DNA from: Jatrophihabitans endophyticus
GTDB lineage: Bacteria; Actinomycetota; Actinomycetes; Mycobacteriales; Jatrophihabitantaceae
Length of the DNA: 64,000 nt
Direction of reading: 5' to 3'
NCBI RefSeq assembly: GCF_900129455.1
Contig: NZ_FQVU01000003.1
Location: 124,001-188,000 of the forward strand
The translations under genes and the position numbers were made by a program. Positions 11,071-19,721 of this stretch are shown piece by piece (the stretch's first letter is position 1; every line of letters starts with the position of its first letter). The notes beneath the pieces are model-generated. The model saw nothing but the letters and a program-made list of their open reading frames with translations. It did not search any database and was not told where the DNA came from.

Positions 11071-11436
11071 TCAGCCGTGCTTGCGACAGGCCTGCAGCGT
11101 CTCGTTCTGCTTGCAGGCCGACGAGTACGCCTCCAGGCGGTAGTAGCCGTCCGGTGGGATCGCGTAGCAGTTGCCGGTCGTCGTGCCCTTGTAGCTCCCA
11201 CCACCCGTGGCGTACTCCTTCATGTCCGCCACGCACGCGGACTTGGTCTTGTACGTCTTGCCGCTCTCGTGCCAGCAGTCCGCGTTGCCGACCCAGACCG
11301 GTTTGCAGAAGCCGTTCTTGTCGACACCGTGATTCGCCGGCGGTGCGGCGGATGCGAGCGGAGCGGTCGCCAGCCCCGCGACGCCGACCAGCACTGCCGT
11401 GACGGCGCCGAGTTTGGCGGTCGAAAAAATGGTCAT
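11071..11436 (-). CDS. Small secreted protein with six cysteines
   Basis: The frame from ATG 11436 has GGGAGGGA upstream and encodes 121 residues. The first roughly 30 form a classical signal peptide: a lysine, a hydrophobic run, and an AxA-type cleavage site ending PLASAAP. The mature part, about 90 residues, has exactly six cysteines spread evenly (near FC, DC, AC, NC, AC, AC), which suggests three disulfides in a small extracellular fold. It is also rich in Tyr, Lys and Gly. No family is recognised, so the function is open. It stands alone, divergent from the next gene. Confidence 0.8.
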   Translation of the reverse strand: MTIFSTAKLGAVTAVLVGVAGLATAPLASAAPPANHGVDKNGFCKPVWVGNADCWHESGKTYKTKSACVADMKEYATGGGSYKGTTTGNCYAIPPDGYYRLEAYSSACKQNETLQACRKHG

Positions 11437-11580
11437 CGAGGTCCCTCCCAAGGCCTTGATGGTCTCCCGGGCTGCCCGGGGTGCAAAGACCGTACACCCT
11501 TGCCGAACGGGCATACTTGGGGACGGCGCTCGTGACGAGCGATCCGGACGAGGCACGCCGTACCCGGCCAGGACAAGACG

Positions 11581-11850
11581 GTGTCGATGGAGACCGTCAT
11601 GTACGACACCGTCCAGATCGTCGGCTCGCTGCTCATCCTCGGCGCCTTCGTCGCCGCTCTGCTCGGCCGGGTGGCGCAGTCCGGCTACGGCTACCTCGCC
11701 GTCAACGCGGCGGGATCGGCGGTGTTGACGGTGACCGCCGTGATCAGCCGCGAGTGGGGCTTCATCCTCCTCGAGGGCGTGTGGGCCCTGGTGTCGCTGT
11801 ACTCGCTGGTCCGTAAGGCGGCCGGACGTCCGGTCGCCGGCGCTCACTGA
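11581..11850 (+). CDS. Small membrane protein, CBU_0592-like
   Basis: An 89-residue protein that is mostly three hydrophobic helices: a first one around VGSLLILGAFVAALL, a second around AAGSAVLTVTAV, and a third around FILLEGVWALVSLY. The pattern, with a conserved Asn-Ala-Gly near the second helix and EGxWAxVS in the third, fits the CBU_0592 family of unknown function. Either of the two clustered ATG codons at 11581 and 11587 could be the start. No partner is evident. Confidence 0.75.
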   Translation: MSMETVMYDTVQIVGSLLILGAFVAALLGRVAQSGYGYLAVNAAGSAVLTVTAVISREWGFILLEGVWALVSLYSLVRKAAGRPVAGAH

Positions 11851-11887
11851 CGGACTCGCGAGGGATCGGGCGGCGCCCTGCCGGATC

Positions 11888-11939
11888 ATGAGGTAGGCTA
11901 ATGAGGTACCTCATCATTGCGTACCTCATGATGAGGTAC
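11888..11939. promoter_or_regulatory. MarR-type operator cluster
   Basis: Three copies of the half site ATGAGGTA occur. The second is part of a perfect 14-bp palindrome (ATGAGGTACCTCAT, 11901-11914). The third lies in a perfect 19-bp palindrome (GTACCTCAT, G, ATGAGGTAC, 11921-11939). The cluster ends 30 bp before the marR start, as expected for autoregulation of a MarR-exporter pair. Confidence 0.85.
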
Positions 11940-11969
11940 TTCCGATCCGAACCGTGAGGGGTGGCGTCG

Positions 11970-12422
11970 ATGACGCGGCAGACACCGATCGAGGTGGGTC
12001 AGCTCTACTTCGAGCTGTTCCACCGGATCCGTCGCCTCGTCGACCACGAGATGAGCGAGGCGGGGCTGTCGCTGTCGCGGACCAAGGTGCTCGGCGTGCT
12101 CGCCGAGCAGGGTCCGGTCAAGCAGGCGGCGGTGGCGACCTGCCTCGGCTTCGCGCCCCGTTCGGTGACCGACACCCTCGACGCCCTGGAGCGCGAGGGC
12201 CTGGCCACCCGCAGCCCCGACCCACGTGACCGGCGAGCCTGGCTCGTCGAGATCACGCCGGCCGGTGCCGTCGCCCTCGAACGCGCGGTCGCGGTGAAGA
12301 AGAAGGCAATGACCACGATCTTCGGCGGGCTGAACCGTGCCGAACGCGAGCAGCTCGCCACGCTGCTCGCCGGCATCTCCGCCCGGCTCGACTCTCACCT
12401 GGAAGCAGCACATGACAAGTAG
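11970..12422 (+). CDS. MarR-family transcriptional regulator
   Basis: A winged-helix repressor of about 150 residues. The DNA-binding region is visible as LSLSRTKVLGVLAEQG, then AVATCLGFAPRSVTDTLDAL for the recognition helix, and DPRDRRAWLVEITPAG for the wing with its conserved DxRD pattern. ATG 11970 is favoured over GTG 11961 because GAGGGG sits nine bases upstream of it. The gene overlaps the following exporter by eleven bases and has a palindrome cluster upstream. It most likely represses itself and the exporter until a small hydrophobic ligand binds. Confidence 0.93.
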   Translation: MTRQTPIEVGQLYFELFHRIRRLVDHEMSEAGLSLSRTKVLGVLAEQGPVKQAAVATCLGFAPRSVTDTLDALEREGLATRSPDPRDRRAWLVEITPAGAVALERAVAVKKKAMTTIFGGLNRAEREQLATLLAGISARLDSHLEAAHDK

Positions 12423-13950
12423 CCCCACCCTGGCCGACCGCAAGGCGGCCGACGCCCGACGTCCCGACCATCGCTGGTTGATCCTGGTCGTCGTCTCCAT
12501 CGCGCAACTGATGGTGGTTCTCGACGCGACGGTGGTGAACATCGCGCTGCCGTCCGCGCAGGCCGATCTCGGTTTCGCCGACGGGCAGCGGCAGTGGATC
12601 GTCACCGCCTACGCCCTGGCCTTCGGCAGCCTGCTGCTCTTCGGCGGCCGGGTCGGCGACATGTTCGGCCGCAAACGGGTCTTCCTCGGCGGCCTGGTCG
12701 CGTTCGCGCTGGCCTCGGCGATCGGGGGAGCCGCGCCGTCGTTCGGCGTCCTCGTCACGGCCCGCGCTTTGCAGGGCGTCGCGGGCGCGATGCTCGCTCC
12801 CGCCGCGCTGTCCACTCTCGTCACGACCTTCCGCGAGCCCCACGAGCGGGGCCGGGCCTTCGGCGTCTTCGGCACCGTGGCCGTCGGCGGAGGCGCGGTC
12901 GGCCTGATCCTCGGCGGCATCCTGACCGAGTACCTCTCGTGGCGCTGGGTCATGTACGTCAACGTGCTGTTCGCCGCAGCGGCCGGCATCGGCGCCGTCG
13001 TCTACATGGTCCACGAGCGGCCCGCGGTCCGCGCCCGTATCGACGTGGTCGGCACCGTCCTCGCGTCCGCCGGCCTGTTCGGCCTCGTCTTCGGGTTCTC
13101 GCACGCCGAGAGCGCCGGCTGGACGTCGGGCGTCACCGTCGCCTCACTCGTCCTCGGCGTGGTGCTGCTGGTGGGCTTCGCGTTCGCCGAGCAGCACGTC
13201 GGTACCCCGCTGCTGCCGCTGCGGGTGGTCGCCGACCGCTCCCGTGCGGTCGCGTTCGCGGCGGTCGCCGTCGCCGGTCTGGCGATGTTCGGACTGTTCC
13301 TCTTCCTCACCTACTACCTGCAGCAGGTCAAGGGCTTCAGCCCGGTGATGTCCGGTCTCGCGTTCCTGCCGATGATCGGCTGCGTGATGATCAGCTCCAA
13401 CCTGTCCAACATCGTCACGCTGCCGCGCTTCGGGCCGCGGGTCGTCATCACGATCGGCATGGTCGTCGGCTCGCTCGCGCTGCTCTACCTGAGCCGGTTG
13501 GACGTGAGCTCGAGCTACGCCGCCGGCGTCCTGCCGTCGCTCATCTTCATGGGCTTCGCCATGGGCATGGTGATGGCCCCGTCCATGAACACGGCCACCG
13601 CCGGTGTCCAGCCGCAGGACTCCGGTGTCGCGTCCGCGCTCGTCAGCACCATGCAGCAGGTCGGCGGCTCCATCGGCACCGCGGTGCTGAGCACGATCGT
13701 CGCCTCGGTGACGACGAGCTACGCCGACACGCACCGGTCGCTGGGCGCGGCGGTGGCTGCGCAGGCACAGACGCACGGCTACACCGTCGCGTTCGCGATC
13801 AGCGCCGGGACGTTCGCGGCCGGGGCGATCATGGGCGTGCTGCTCTTCCCGTCCAAGCGGCGGCTGGCCGAGCTGCGGGCCGTCACCGCGGACGCCGCGC
13901 ACCGCGCGACCGCGACCTCCGAGCCGGTGGCCGTCGGCGCCGAGCGCTGA
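12412..13950 (+). CDS. MFS drug:H+ antiporter, DHA2 (EmrB/QacA) family
   Basis: A 512-residue transporter with 14 predicted membrane helices. Helix 1 carries the DHA2 motif VVLDATVVNIALP. The loop after helix 2 has motif A (GGRVGDMFGRKRVF), and helix 5 has the antiporter motif C-like glycine pattern (GTVAVGGGAVGLILGG). It should export hydrophobic drugs or dyes using the proton gradient. ATG 12412 overlaps the end of marR and follows GGAAGCA, so the two genes are coupled. The substrate is unknown. Confidence 0.93.
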   Translation: MTSSPTLADRKAADARRPDHRWLILVVVSIAQLMVVLDATVVNIALPSAQADLGFADGQRQWIVTAYALAFGSLLLFGGRVGDMFGRKRVFLGGLVAFALASAIGGAAPSFGVLVTARALQGVAGAMLAPAALSTLVTTFREPHERGRAFGVFGTVAVGGGAVGLILGGILTEYLSWRWVMYVNVLFAAAAGIGAVVYMVHERPAVRARIDVVGTVLASAGLFGLVFGFSHAESAGWTSGVTVASLVLGVVLLVGFAFAEQHVGTPLLPLRVVADRSRAVAFAAVAVAGLAMFGLFLFLTYYLQQVKGFSPVMSGLAFLPMIGCVMISSNLSNIVTLPRFGPRVVITIGMVVGSLALLYLSRLDVSSSYAAGVLPSLIFMGFAMGMVMAPSMNTATAGVQPQDSGVASALVSTMQQVGGSIGTAVLSTIVASVTTSYADTHRSLGAAVAAQAQTHGYTVAFAISAGTFAAGAIMGVLLFPSKRRLAELRAVTADAAHRATATSEPVAVGAER

Positions 13951-13963
13951 GCCGCCGGCGGCG

Positions 13964-14377
13964 GTGAGCGCGCACCGACGAGCCACCCCACCGCCACCGC
14001 GCGTGCGACAGGCGCGCGCGGTGGCGGTGGGTCTCGCCGTGCTGCTCGTGACGACGGGCGTGCTGCACTTCGTGGCACCGGACGGCTTCGAGCGGATCGT
14101 GCCGCGCTTTCTCGGAGCGCCGCGCTTCTGGGTGGCGAGCAGCGGCGTCGCCGAGCTCGGGTGCGCCGCCGGGCTGCTGTACCAGGCCACCATGCGGTCG
14201 GCCGGGTGGGCCTGCGTGGCGCTCTTCGTGGCCGTCTTCCCCGCCAACATCGCCATGGCGGTGAACGCGCTGCACGGTGACGGCAGCGTCGTCGTCGCCC
14301 TGGCCCGGCTGCCACTGCAGGTGCCGCTCGTCGTGCTGGCCGCGTTCGTCGGCCGGCACGCCCGCCGCCGGAGCTGA
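13964..14377 (+). CDS. DoxX-like membrane protein
   Basis: A 137-residue protein starting at GTG 13964 with GGCGGCGG upstream. Four hydrophobic helices are visible. The first ends in TTGVLHFVAPDGFERIVP and the third region has VAVFPANIAMAVN, a pattern of DoxX-like small membrane proteins. The function in this subfamily is unknown. It lies 13 bp behind the exporter and may be the third gene of the MarR operon. Confidence 0.75.
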   Translation: MSAHRRATPPPPRVRQARAVAVGLAVLLVTTGVLHFVAPDGFERIVPRFLGAPRFWVASSGVAELGCAAGLLYQATMRSAGWACVALFVAVFPANIAMAVNALHGDGSVVVALARLPLQVPLVVLAAFVGRHARRRS

Positions 14378-14519
14378 CCCGGCCGCCGGATCGGACGTCG
14401 CGCACCGGTTAGGTCGGCCGGACGCGGGGATACGGTGTAAGCATCAGCTCGGAGCGCAGGAAGATCGGCCCTTTCGCGGCGCTCGTGCGCACCGGATCGC
14501 CCACCCGAAGGCACGAACG

Positions 14520-14762
14520 ATGACCATGGACCGGTTCGGCGCCGGGAGCGCGCCCCCCGACCTGGAGGTCGGCGATCGCGTGGTCGCGCTGCACCATCTC
14601 GGGCGGCTGTTCCGCGCCCCGGTGCGGCGCGGCACGAGCGGCACGGTGGTCGAGCGCGACGCCGAGGGAACGCTGCGGGTCGCCTTCGTCGGCGGTCGGG
14701 TCCTCCTGCTCGACCCCCGGGACGTCGCCGCGCCGGGCGGTCCGTCCGCCGCTGCCTCGTGA
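14520..14762 (+). CDS. Small protein with an SH3-like barrel pattern
   Basis: An 80-residue frame with ATG 14520 (a second ATG at 14526). The core reads VGDRVVALHHLG, RGTSGTVVERDAEGTLRVAF, then VLLLDPRDVA: short strands joined by Gly-rich turns, like KOW/SH3-like domains. No catalytic motif is present. It sits in a 400-base gap before WS/DGAT, on the same strand, 28 bp away. Function unknown. Confidence 0.6.
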   Translation: MTMDRFGAGSAPPDLEVGDRVVALHHLGRLFRAPVRRGTSGTVVERDAEGTLRVAFVGGRVLLLDPRDVAAPGGPSAAAS

Positions 14763-14790
14763 CGTCCCCGGTGCGCGAGGCCGACCCGAC

Positions 14791-16155
14791 ATGAGCCGAC
14801 CCGGGCGTCGCCGCGTCGGGGTGCTGGACCTGCCGTGGATCCTGATGGAGGCGCGTCATCCGATGCACGTCGCGGGCGTCCTCGTGTGCCGCCTCCCGGC
14901 GGACGCGTCGGCGAGTTTCGTCCCCGACCTGGTGCGCACGATGAAGCGGACCGCCCCGAGCGAGCCGTTCGACCGCCGGCTGCACCGTCGCGGCCTGGGG
15001 CGGGTCTGGCCGTGGTGGGAATCCGTGGCGCAGGTGGAGCTGGACGAGCACGTCCGCATCGACGCCCTCGACCGTCCCGGCACCGATCGCGAGCTCGCCG
15101 CCCTGGTGTCGCAGTTCCACGGCGAGCCGCTCGCGCTCACCCGGCCGCCGTGGCAGCTGCGCTTCGTCACCGGCCTCGACGAGCGTCGCTTCGCGATCTA
15201 CGCCAAGTTCCACCACGCACTGGTCGACGGCGTCGGGGCGACTCGCATCCTGCTGTCGGCGCTCTCCGCCGATCCCATGGATCGCGGTCGGCCGCCGTTC
15301 TGGGCGCCCGAGGCCGGGGACGGCCACGCCGCGTCCCGGGGCGGCGAGCGACCACGGGTCGGCCACCTGCTCGGCGCCGCGCGATCCGCCGGGCGGGAAC
15401 TCCTCGGCGCAGGCACGGCGGCCTACCGGGCGCCGCGGACGATCCTCAACCCCGCGATCGGCGCACGGCGGCAGGTGACCACCATGACCGTGGACATCGC
15501 ACGGCTGCGTCGGGTCGCCGGCGCGATCGGCGGCACGATCAACGACGTGTACCTCACCGCGTGCAGCAGTGCGTTGCGGCGCTACCTCGATGACGCCGGC
15601 GCGCTCCCGCACTCGCCGGTGGTCGCCGCGGTGCCGGTGTCCGTCCGTGCGCCCGACGGTGACCGCGCCGGCAACGCCATCACGTTCGCGTTCGTCCCGC
15701 TGCCGACCGACGTCGAGGGCGCGGCGAACCGGGCGGCGGCGACGATCGCCGCGACGACGATCGCGAAGGCCGATCTCGCGACGGTGCCCCGGCCGGCGAT
15801 GGCGGCGTACACGGTGCTGACGATGGCGCCGGTCATCGCCGCCCAGGTCCTCGGCCTCGGCGCGCGGGCGAGACCGATGTTCAACCTGGCGGTGTCGAAC
15901 GTTCCCGGCCCCTCGGACACCCAGTTCTACAACGGCGTGGAGCTGCTGGGAATCCATCCGGTGTCGCTGTTGCAGGCCGGGCAGGCCCTGAACGTGACCG
16001 CGCTGTCGTGCGGCGGCCGACTGCACATCACGTTCACCGCGAGCCCCGATGCGCTGGCCGGGACGCACCGGTTGGCGCACTACGTGACGGACGCGCTGGA
16101 CGAGCTCGAGGACGCGCACGAGGGGCCCGACACCCCCGCCCGGCCCGCGCGCTGA
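14791..16155 (+). CDS. Wax ester synthase/diacylglycerol O-acyltransferase (WS/DGAT)
   Basis: A 454-residue acyltransferase that joins acyl-CoA to diacylglycerol or a fatty alcohol, making triacylglycerol or wax esters as carbon reserve. The catalytic HHxxxDG motif (HHALVDG) is at residues 141-147. The C-terminal domain carries the conserved NVPGPSD segment. Length and the opening MSRPGRRR..DLPW pattern fit the mycobacterial Tgs family. Together with the desaturase at the left end it shows an active storage-lipid metabolism, although the two loci are 12 kb apart. Confidence 0.93.
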   Translation: MSRPGRRRVGVLDLPWILMEARHPMHVAGVLVCRLPADASASFVPDLVRTMKRTAPSEPFDRRLHRRGLGRVWPWWESVAQVELDEHVRIDALDRPGTDRELAALVSQFHGEPLALTRPPWQLRFVTGLDERRFAIYAKFHHALVDGVGATRILLSALSADPMDRGRPPFWAPEAGDGHAASRGGERPRVGHLLGAARSAGRELLGAGTAAYRAPRTILNPAIGARRQVTTMTVDIARLRRVAGAIGGTINDVYLTACSSALRRYLDDAGALPHSPVVAAVPVSVRAPDGDRAGNAITFAFVPLPTDVEGAANRAAATIAATTIAKADLATVPRPAMAAYTVLTMAPVIAAQVLGLGARARPMFNLAVSNVPGPSDTQFYNGVELLGIHPVSLLQAGQALNVTALSCGGRLHITFTASPDALAGTHRLAHYVTDALDELEDAHEGPDTPARPAR

Positions 16156-16240
16156 CATCCGCCGCCGGCGGAGGCCGGGCCCGCTGATTCGTCGCCCTGG
16201 CCGGATCGCGCCGTCGACGCCGGTGCGGCAGACTGCAGCC

Positions 16241-16849
16241 ATGTCGCATGCGGGAGGGACGCTGCGGGAGCGCGCCGAGCGGCGGCGCAGGTGGATCTCG
16301 GCTCCGACGGGCGCATGCATCGCGGCCGGCATCATCCTGGCACCGAAGTTCTTCACGCCGTCCGGCTCCGTGGACGGCGTCATGGCGGTGCTCGACGTGG
16401 TCGTGTTCGTACTCGTGTACGTCGGGATGCAGGCACTGCTCGCGCGTCGCCCGTCACCGCCCGATCGAGGTCCGACGCTGTGGTCGGCGCCGTTGCTGCA
16501 GGGGCTGACCCGCTCCCGTCGACGGGCCGCGCGTCGGGCCGTCCGCCGGGCGGAGCCCAGCGCCGACCCGGAGCTGCGCGAGGCCGAGCTGGACACCGCC
16601 GTGCGACTCGTCCGCGCCGGGCGATGGGCGCCGGCGGTGACCCCGGTCCTCGGCCTGGGGTTCTGCCTGTTCGCGGTCACCGCCGACCTCACCGGCGTCG
16701 GTCGCGCCGCGTTCCTCGGCGTCGCCGCGCTCGCGATCGGCAGCGGAGTCTGGGCGGCCTACCAGCGCCCGCGGGCGCGGTGTTATCTCGACCGCGACGC
16801 GGCCGCCCGCGGGGCCGGGTCGGCTCAGGACGGCGGCGCGGCGAAGTAG
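16241..16849 (+). CDS. Membrane protein of unknown function
   Basis: About 202 residues from ATG 16241. Two hydrophobic helices lie near the N-terminus (ACIAAGIILA and VLDVVVFVLVYVGMQALL), followed by a strongly basic loop (RSRRRAARRAVRRAE) and two more helices (VTPVLGLGFCLFAV and AFLGVAALAIGSGVWAA). No family motif is recognised. Its last 25 bases overlap the 3' end of the convergent reductase gene. Confidence 0.7.
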   Translation: MSHAGGTLRERAERRRRWISAPTGACIAAGIILAPKFFTPSGSVDGVMAVLDVVVFVLVYVGMQALLARRPSPPDRGPTLWSAPLLQGLTRSRRRAARRAVRRAEPSADPELREAELDTAVRLVRAGRWAPAVTPVLGLGFCLFAVTADLTGVGRAAFLGVAALAIGSGVWAAYQRPRARCYLDRDAAARGAGSAQDGGAAK

Positions 16850-17724
16850 TGCCCCTGCTCGAGATCGGCGAGCAGGCCGGGACCGGTGGGCCGCCAGCCG
16901 AACCGCGCGCGGGTGAGCTCGCTCGACGTCGCGAGGTCGGCGGCGAAGAACTGCCCCATCCAGTCGAAATGGGCGCCCGCCTCCTCGGCAGGGACGGACG
17001 TCACCGGGACGCCCAGCCCGCGGCCGATCGTCTCGGCGATCGCCCTGGTCGCGATGCCCTGCTCGGCGACGGCGTGGACGATGGAACCGGCCGGCGCGGA
17101 CTCGGTGGCCAGGGCGACCAGTCGGCCGGCGTCGGAGCGATGGACGGCGGGCCAGACGTTCGTGCCGTCGCCGACGTACGCCGAGACGCCCTTCGCGCGA
17201 GCCGTGGCGACGAGCACCGGGACGAAGCCGTAGTCGCCCGCGCCGTGCACCGTCGGGGCGAAGCGGACGACGCAGGAACGGACGCCGCGTTCGGCGAGCG
17301 CGAGGGCGGCCGCGGCGTTGACGAGGCGCGGGTGGCCGTCGTGCGCCGGCCGGTCGTCCTCGGTCGCGACCGTGCCGCTCGCCAGACCGGCGACGCCGGA
17401 GGCGATGAGCAGCGGCCGGTCGGTCCCGGCCAGCACCTCGCCGAAGGCCTCGATCGCCTGCGAGTCGGTGCGCGCGGCGTCGGCCATGCGCGAGAAGTCG
17501 TGGTTGTAGGCGAGGTGGACGACGGCGTCGGCCGCGGCCGCGCCGTCGCGCAGGCCGGCCGGGTCGTCGATGCTGCCGCGGCGCACCTCGGCGCCGAGCT
17601 CGGCGATCCGCGCCGCCGCGGCGTCGGAGCGGGCGAGGCCGACGACCTCGTGGCCGCGGGCGAGCAGCTCGGTGGTGGCGGCGGAGCCGATCCATCCCGA
17701 CGCACCGGTGACGAAGACGCGCAT
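16825..17724 (-). CDS. NAD-dependent epimerase/dehydratase-like SDR
   Basis: A 299-residue extended short-chain dehydrogenase. The N-terminal glycine motif is GASGWIG at residues 7-13, and DAVVHLAYNHD marks the fourth strand. The usual YxxxK catalytic pair is not in its standard place, where the sequence reads NAAAALALAERG. This resembles atypical SDRs that bind NAD(P) but may not follow the classical mechanism. ATG 17724 follows GGAGG. It is divergent from a TetR gene with shared operators between, and is the likely target of that repressor. Confidence 0.88.
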   Translation of the reverse strand: MRVFVTGASGWIGSAATTELLARGHEVVGLARSDAAAARIAELGAEVRRGSIDDPAGLRDGAAAADAVVHLAYNHDFSRMADAARTDSQAIEAFGEVLAGTDRPLLIASGVAGLASGTVATEDDRPAHDGHPRLVNAAAALALAERGVRSCVVRFAPTVHGAGDYGFVPVLVATARAKGVSAYVGDGTNVWPAVHRSDAGRLVALATESAPAGSIVHAVAEQGIATRAIAETIGRGLGVPVTSVPAEEAGAHFDWMGQFFAADLATSSELTRARFGWRPTGPGLLADLEQGHYFAAPPS

Positions 17725-17767
17725 GACAGACCTCCAGGTCGGTGAGGGCCCGCGCCGGTCGCGAGCC

Positions 17768-17817
17768 ATGTCAGTCCCTGACATCGACTCTAGCAAAGTC
17801 ATGTCAGTGTCTGTCAT
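17768..17817. promoter_or_regulatory. Tandem TetR operators
   Basis: Two 17-bp sites with 33 bp centre-to-centre spacing lie between the divergent genes. Site 1 (17768-17784) is a perfect palindrome, ATGTCAG tcc CTGACAT. Site 2 (17801-17817), ATGTCAG tgt CTGTCAT, has one mismatch. They are well placed to block both promoters. Confidence 0.8.
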
Positions 17818-17833
17818 CGCCTAGGATCGGGCC

Positions 17834-18430
17834 ATGGGACGGTGGGAGCCGAACGCGCGCGAGCGCCTCGCCGGCGCCGCGCTCGAGCTGTACGCCGAGC
17901 ACGGCTTCGACAAGACGACGGTCGCCGAGATCGCCCAGCGCGCCGGGCTCACCGAACGGACCTTCTTCCGTCACTTCGCCGACAAGCGCGAGGTGCTCTT
18001 CGGCGGCCAGGAGGACTTCAACCGGGCGTTCGTCGCCGGCGTCGCGGCCGCGCCCGCCGGGGCCGCCCCGCTCGACGCCGTCGCCGTCGCGCTCGCCGCC
18101 GCGCCCACCGTGCTGCCCGAGACCCGCCGGCCGCACGCCCGCGCCCGCGCGCTCGTCATCGCGCGCGACCCTGCGCTGCGCGAACGCGAACTGATCAAGC
18201 TGGCGAGCCTGTCGAGCGTGATCGCAGCGGCGTTGCGCGAGCGCGGGGTCGCCGAGCCGGCCGCGAGCCTGACCGCCGAGGCCGGCGTCGCCGTGTTCAA
18301 GGTGGCCTTCGCGCGTTGGGTCGCCGAGCCCGACCCCGCCGACACGGGTGACATCGCCGATCTCGCCGGGCTGCTGCGCGACGCGCTGGCCGAGCTCAGG
18401 GCAGTGATGGCCGGCGGCACGTCCGGCTGA
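17834..18430 (+). CDS. TetR-family transcriptional regulator
   Basis: A 198-residue repressor. The helix-turn-helix is clear in the first 50 residues: ALELYAEHGFDKTTVAEIAQRAGLTERTFFRHFADKREVLF. The C-terminal ligand domain is Ala-rich and not specific for a known inducer. It is divergent from the atypical SDR gene with two palindromes in the 109-bp gap, so it most likely controls itself and that enzyme. Confidence 0.93.
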   Translation: MGRWEPNARERLAGAALELYAEHGFDKTTVAEIAQRAGLTERTFFRHFADKREVLFGGQEDFNRAFVAGVAAAPAGAAPLDAVAVALAAAPTVLPETRRPHARARALVIARDPALRERELIKLASLSSVIAAALRERGVAEPAASLTAEAGVAVFKVAFARWVAEPDPADTGDIADLAGLLRDALAELRAVMAGGTSG

Positions 18431-18433
18431 GCG

Positions 18434-19234
18434 TCACGCGCGCAGCACCGCGATCTCTCCGGGACGGACGACCCGCACCACGTCGGCCAGCCCGCGCCGG
18501 CCCGTCTCGGCCAGGAACGCCGCGAGCGGCGAGCGGAAGACGCCGTAGTCGTCGTTGTGCACGGGCACGGCGACCCCCGGTCGGCACAGCTCCTGCAGGT
18601 CCGCGCCCTGCCGGGCGTCCATCGTCACCACGAGGCCGCCGGGCAGCGTCGTGCCGCCCAGGTGCAGCACCGCGACGTCGATGTCGGGGAAACGCTCGGG
18701 GATCGTGCGCAGCTCGTCGACGAACACGGTGTCGCCGCTGATGTAGGTGCGCAGCGTCGAGCCGTCCGGCGCGGTGTGGTCCAGGACGCTGCCCATGACC
18801 GGTGGGAGCAGCAGGCCGGCGACGCCGGTGCCGTGCCGGCCGGGGGTCGCGGTGACGGTGAGGACGTGCCCGTCACGCACGAGATGGGTCGCGCCCCAGG
18901 TCGGCAGCGCCTGTGCGGCGTGGAAGCCCTGTCGCAGCAGGGCCCGCGCGGCCTTCGGCGTCGTCACGATCGGCAGGTCGCGCGGCAGGCCTCGGCGCGC
19001 GACGCGATCCCAGTGGTCACCGTGCAGGTGCGACAGCACGACCGCGTCCAGGTGCGGCAGCTGCGGGATCGACAGTGCCGGTTCGGTGCGCCGCGTCGAC
19101 CACAGCCCGTGACCGAGGTAGGCGCGCTGCCCGCGGTGCAGGAAGTTCGGGTCGGTGAGCAGCGTGAACGGCCCGATCCGCAGCACCGTGGTGGCTGTTC
19201 CGACGAACTGCAGGGACATGCGGCTGGCGGTCAT
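18434..19234 (-). CDS. MBL-fold metallo-hydrolase
   Basis: A 266-residue metallo-beta-lactamase-fold enzyme. The metal motif HLHGDHWD is near residue 70, after the opening strand TLLTDPNFLHRG. A second conserved aspartate is in YISGDTVFVDE and a final His in PVHNDDYG. It resembles the UlaG/NAPE-PLD-like branch, which acts on phosphodiesters or lactones; the substrate is not evident. ATG 19234 has GGGGAA upstream. It converges with tetR, with a three-base gap. Confidence 0.88.
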   Translation of the reverse strand: MTASRMSLQFVGTATTVLRIGPFTLLTDPNFLHRGQRAYLGHGLWSTRRTEPALSIPQLPHLDAVVLSHLHGDHWDRVARRGLPRDLPIVTTPKAARALLRQGFHAAQALPTWGATHLVRDGHVLTVTATPGRHGTGVAGLLLPPVMGSVLDHTAPDGSTLRTYISGDTVFVDELRTIPERFPDIDVAVLHLGGTTLPGGLVVTMDARQGADLQELCRPGVAVPVHNDDYGVFRSPLAAFLAETGRRGLADVVRVVRPGEIAVLRA

Positions 19235-19376
19235 GACTTCCCCGGGGCGTCACCGGCGCGCCCGCGGTTCGGATCCTGCCTCACCGCCGCGGTACCCGGA
19301 CCGCGCTCGCGGGTACCTGGCCGGTGGAGCACGACGTCGGCGAACATCTCCGGCGACGACACCGAGAGGGTCGCCG

Positions 19377-19673
19377 ATGACGGTCGACCGTGGCCAGTGG
19401 ACGTTGCTCGAGGCCCAGCCGGGCAAGGGCGACGTGCTGGCCGAGTTCCTGCGCGAGTGCCACGGGCTCGCCGCGTCGGAGACCGGGACGGTCGCGTGGC
19501 TCGCGCTGCGGCTGTCCGAGACCACGTTCGGCCTGCTCGCGACCTTCCAGGGCGAGCCGGCGCGGCGGGTGCACCTCGCCGGCGCGATCCCGGCCGGCAT
19601 CGCCCACGCGGCGGGCGAGCTGCTCGCCGGTGAGCCCGACAGCCGTCCCGTCGACATCCTCGGCGCGACCTGA
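19377..19673 (+). CDS. Antibiotic biosynthesis monooxygenase-like (ABM) small protein
   Basis: A 98-residue protein from ATG 19377, preceded by GAGAGGG. The pattern matches dimeric alpha-beta barrel ABM proteins: an opening strand QWTLLEAQPGKGDVLAEFLRECH, a middle TVAWLALRLSETTFGLLATFQ, and a final helix AHAAGELL. Such proteins act as small oxygenases or as sensors. It lies 48 bp before the formaldehyde-dehydrogenase-like gene on the same strand. Confidence 0.75.
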   Translation: MTVDRGQWTLLEAQPGKGDVLAEFLRECHGLAASETGTVAWLALRLSETTFGLLATFQGEPARRVHLAGAIPAGIAHAAGELLAGEPDSRPVDILGAT

Positions 19674-19721
19674 TCCACCACCACCCACCGGACCACCGTG
19701 TCCGCCACCGAAGGAGCCACC

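Noticed and set aside
13144-16692. 1182-codon frame on the minus strand
   Set aside because: It spans several real plus-strand genes (exporter, WS/DGAT and small proteins) and has Arg/Pro-rich composition without domains.
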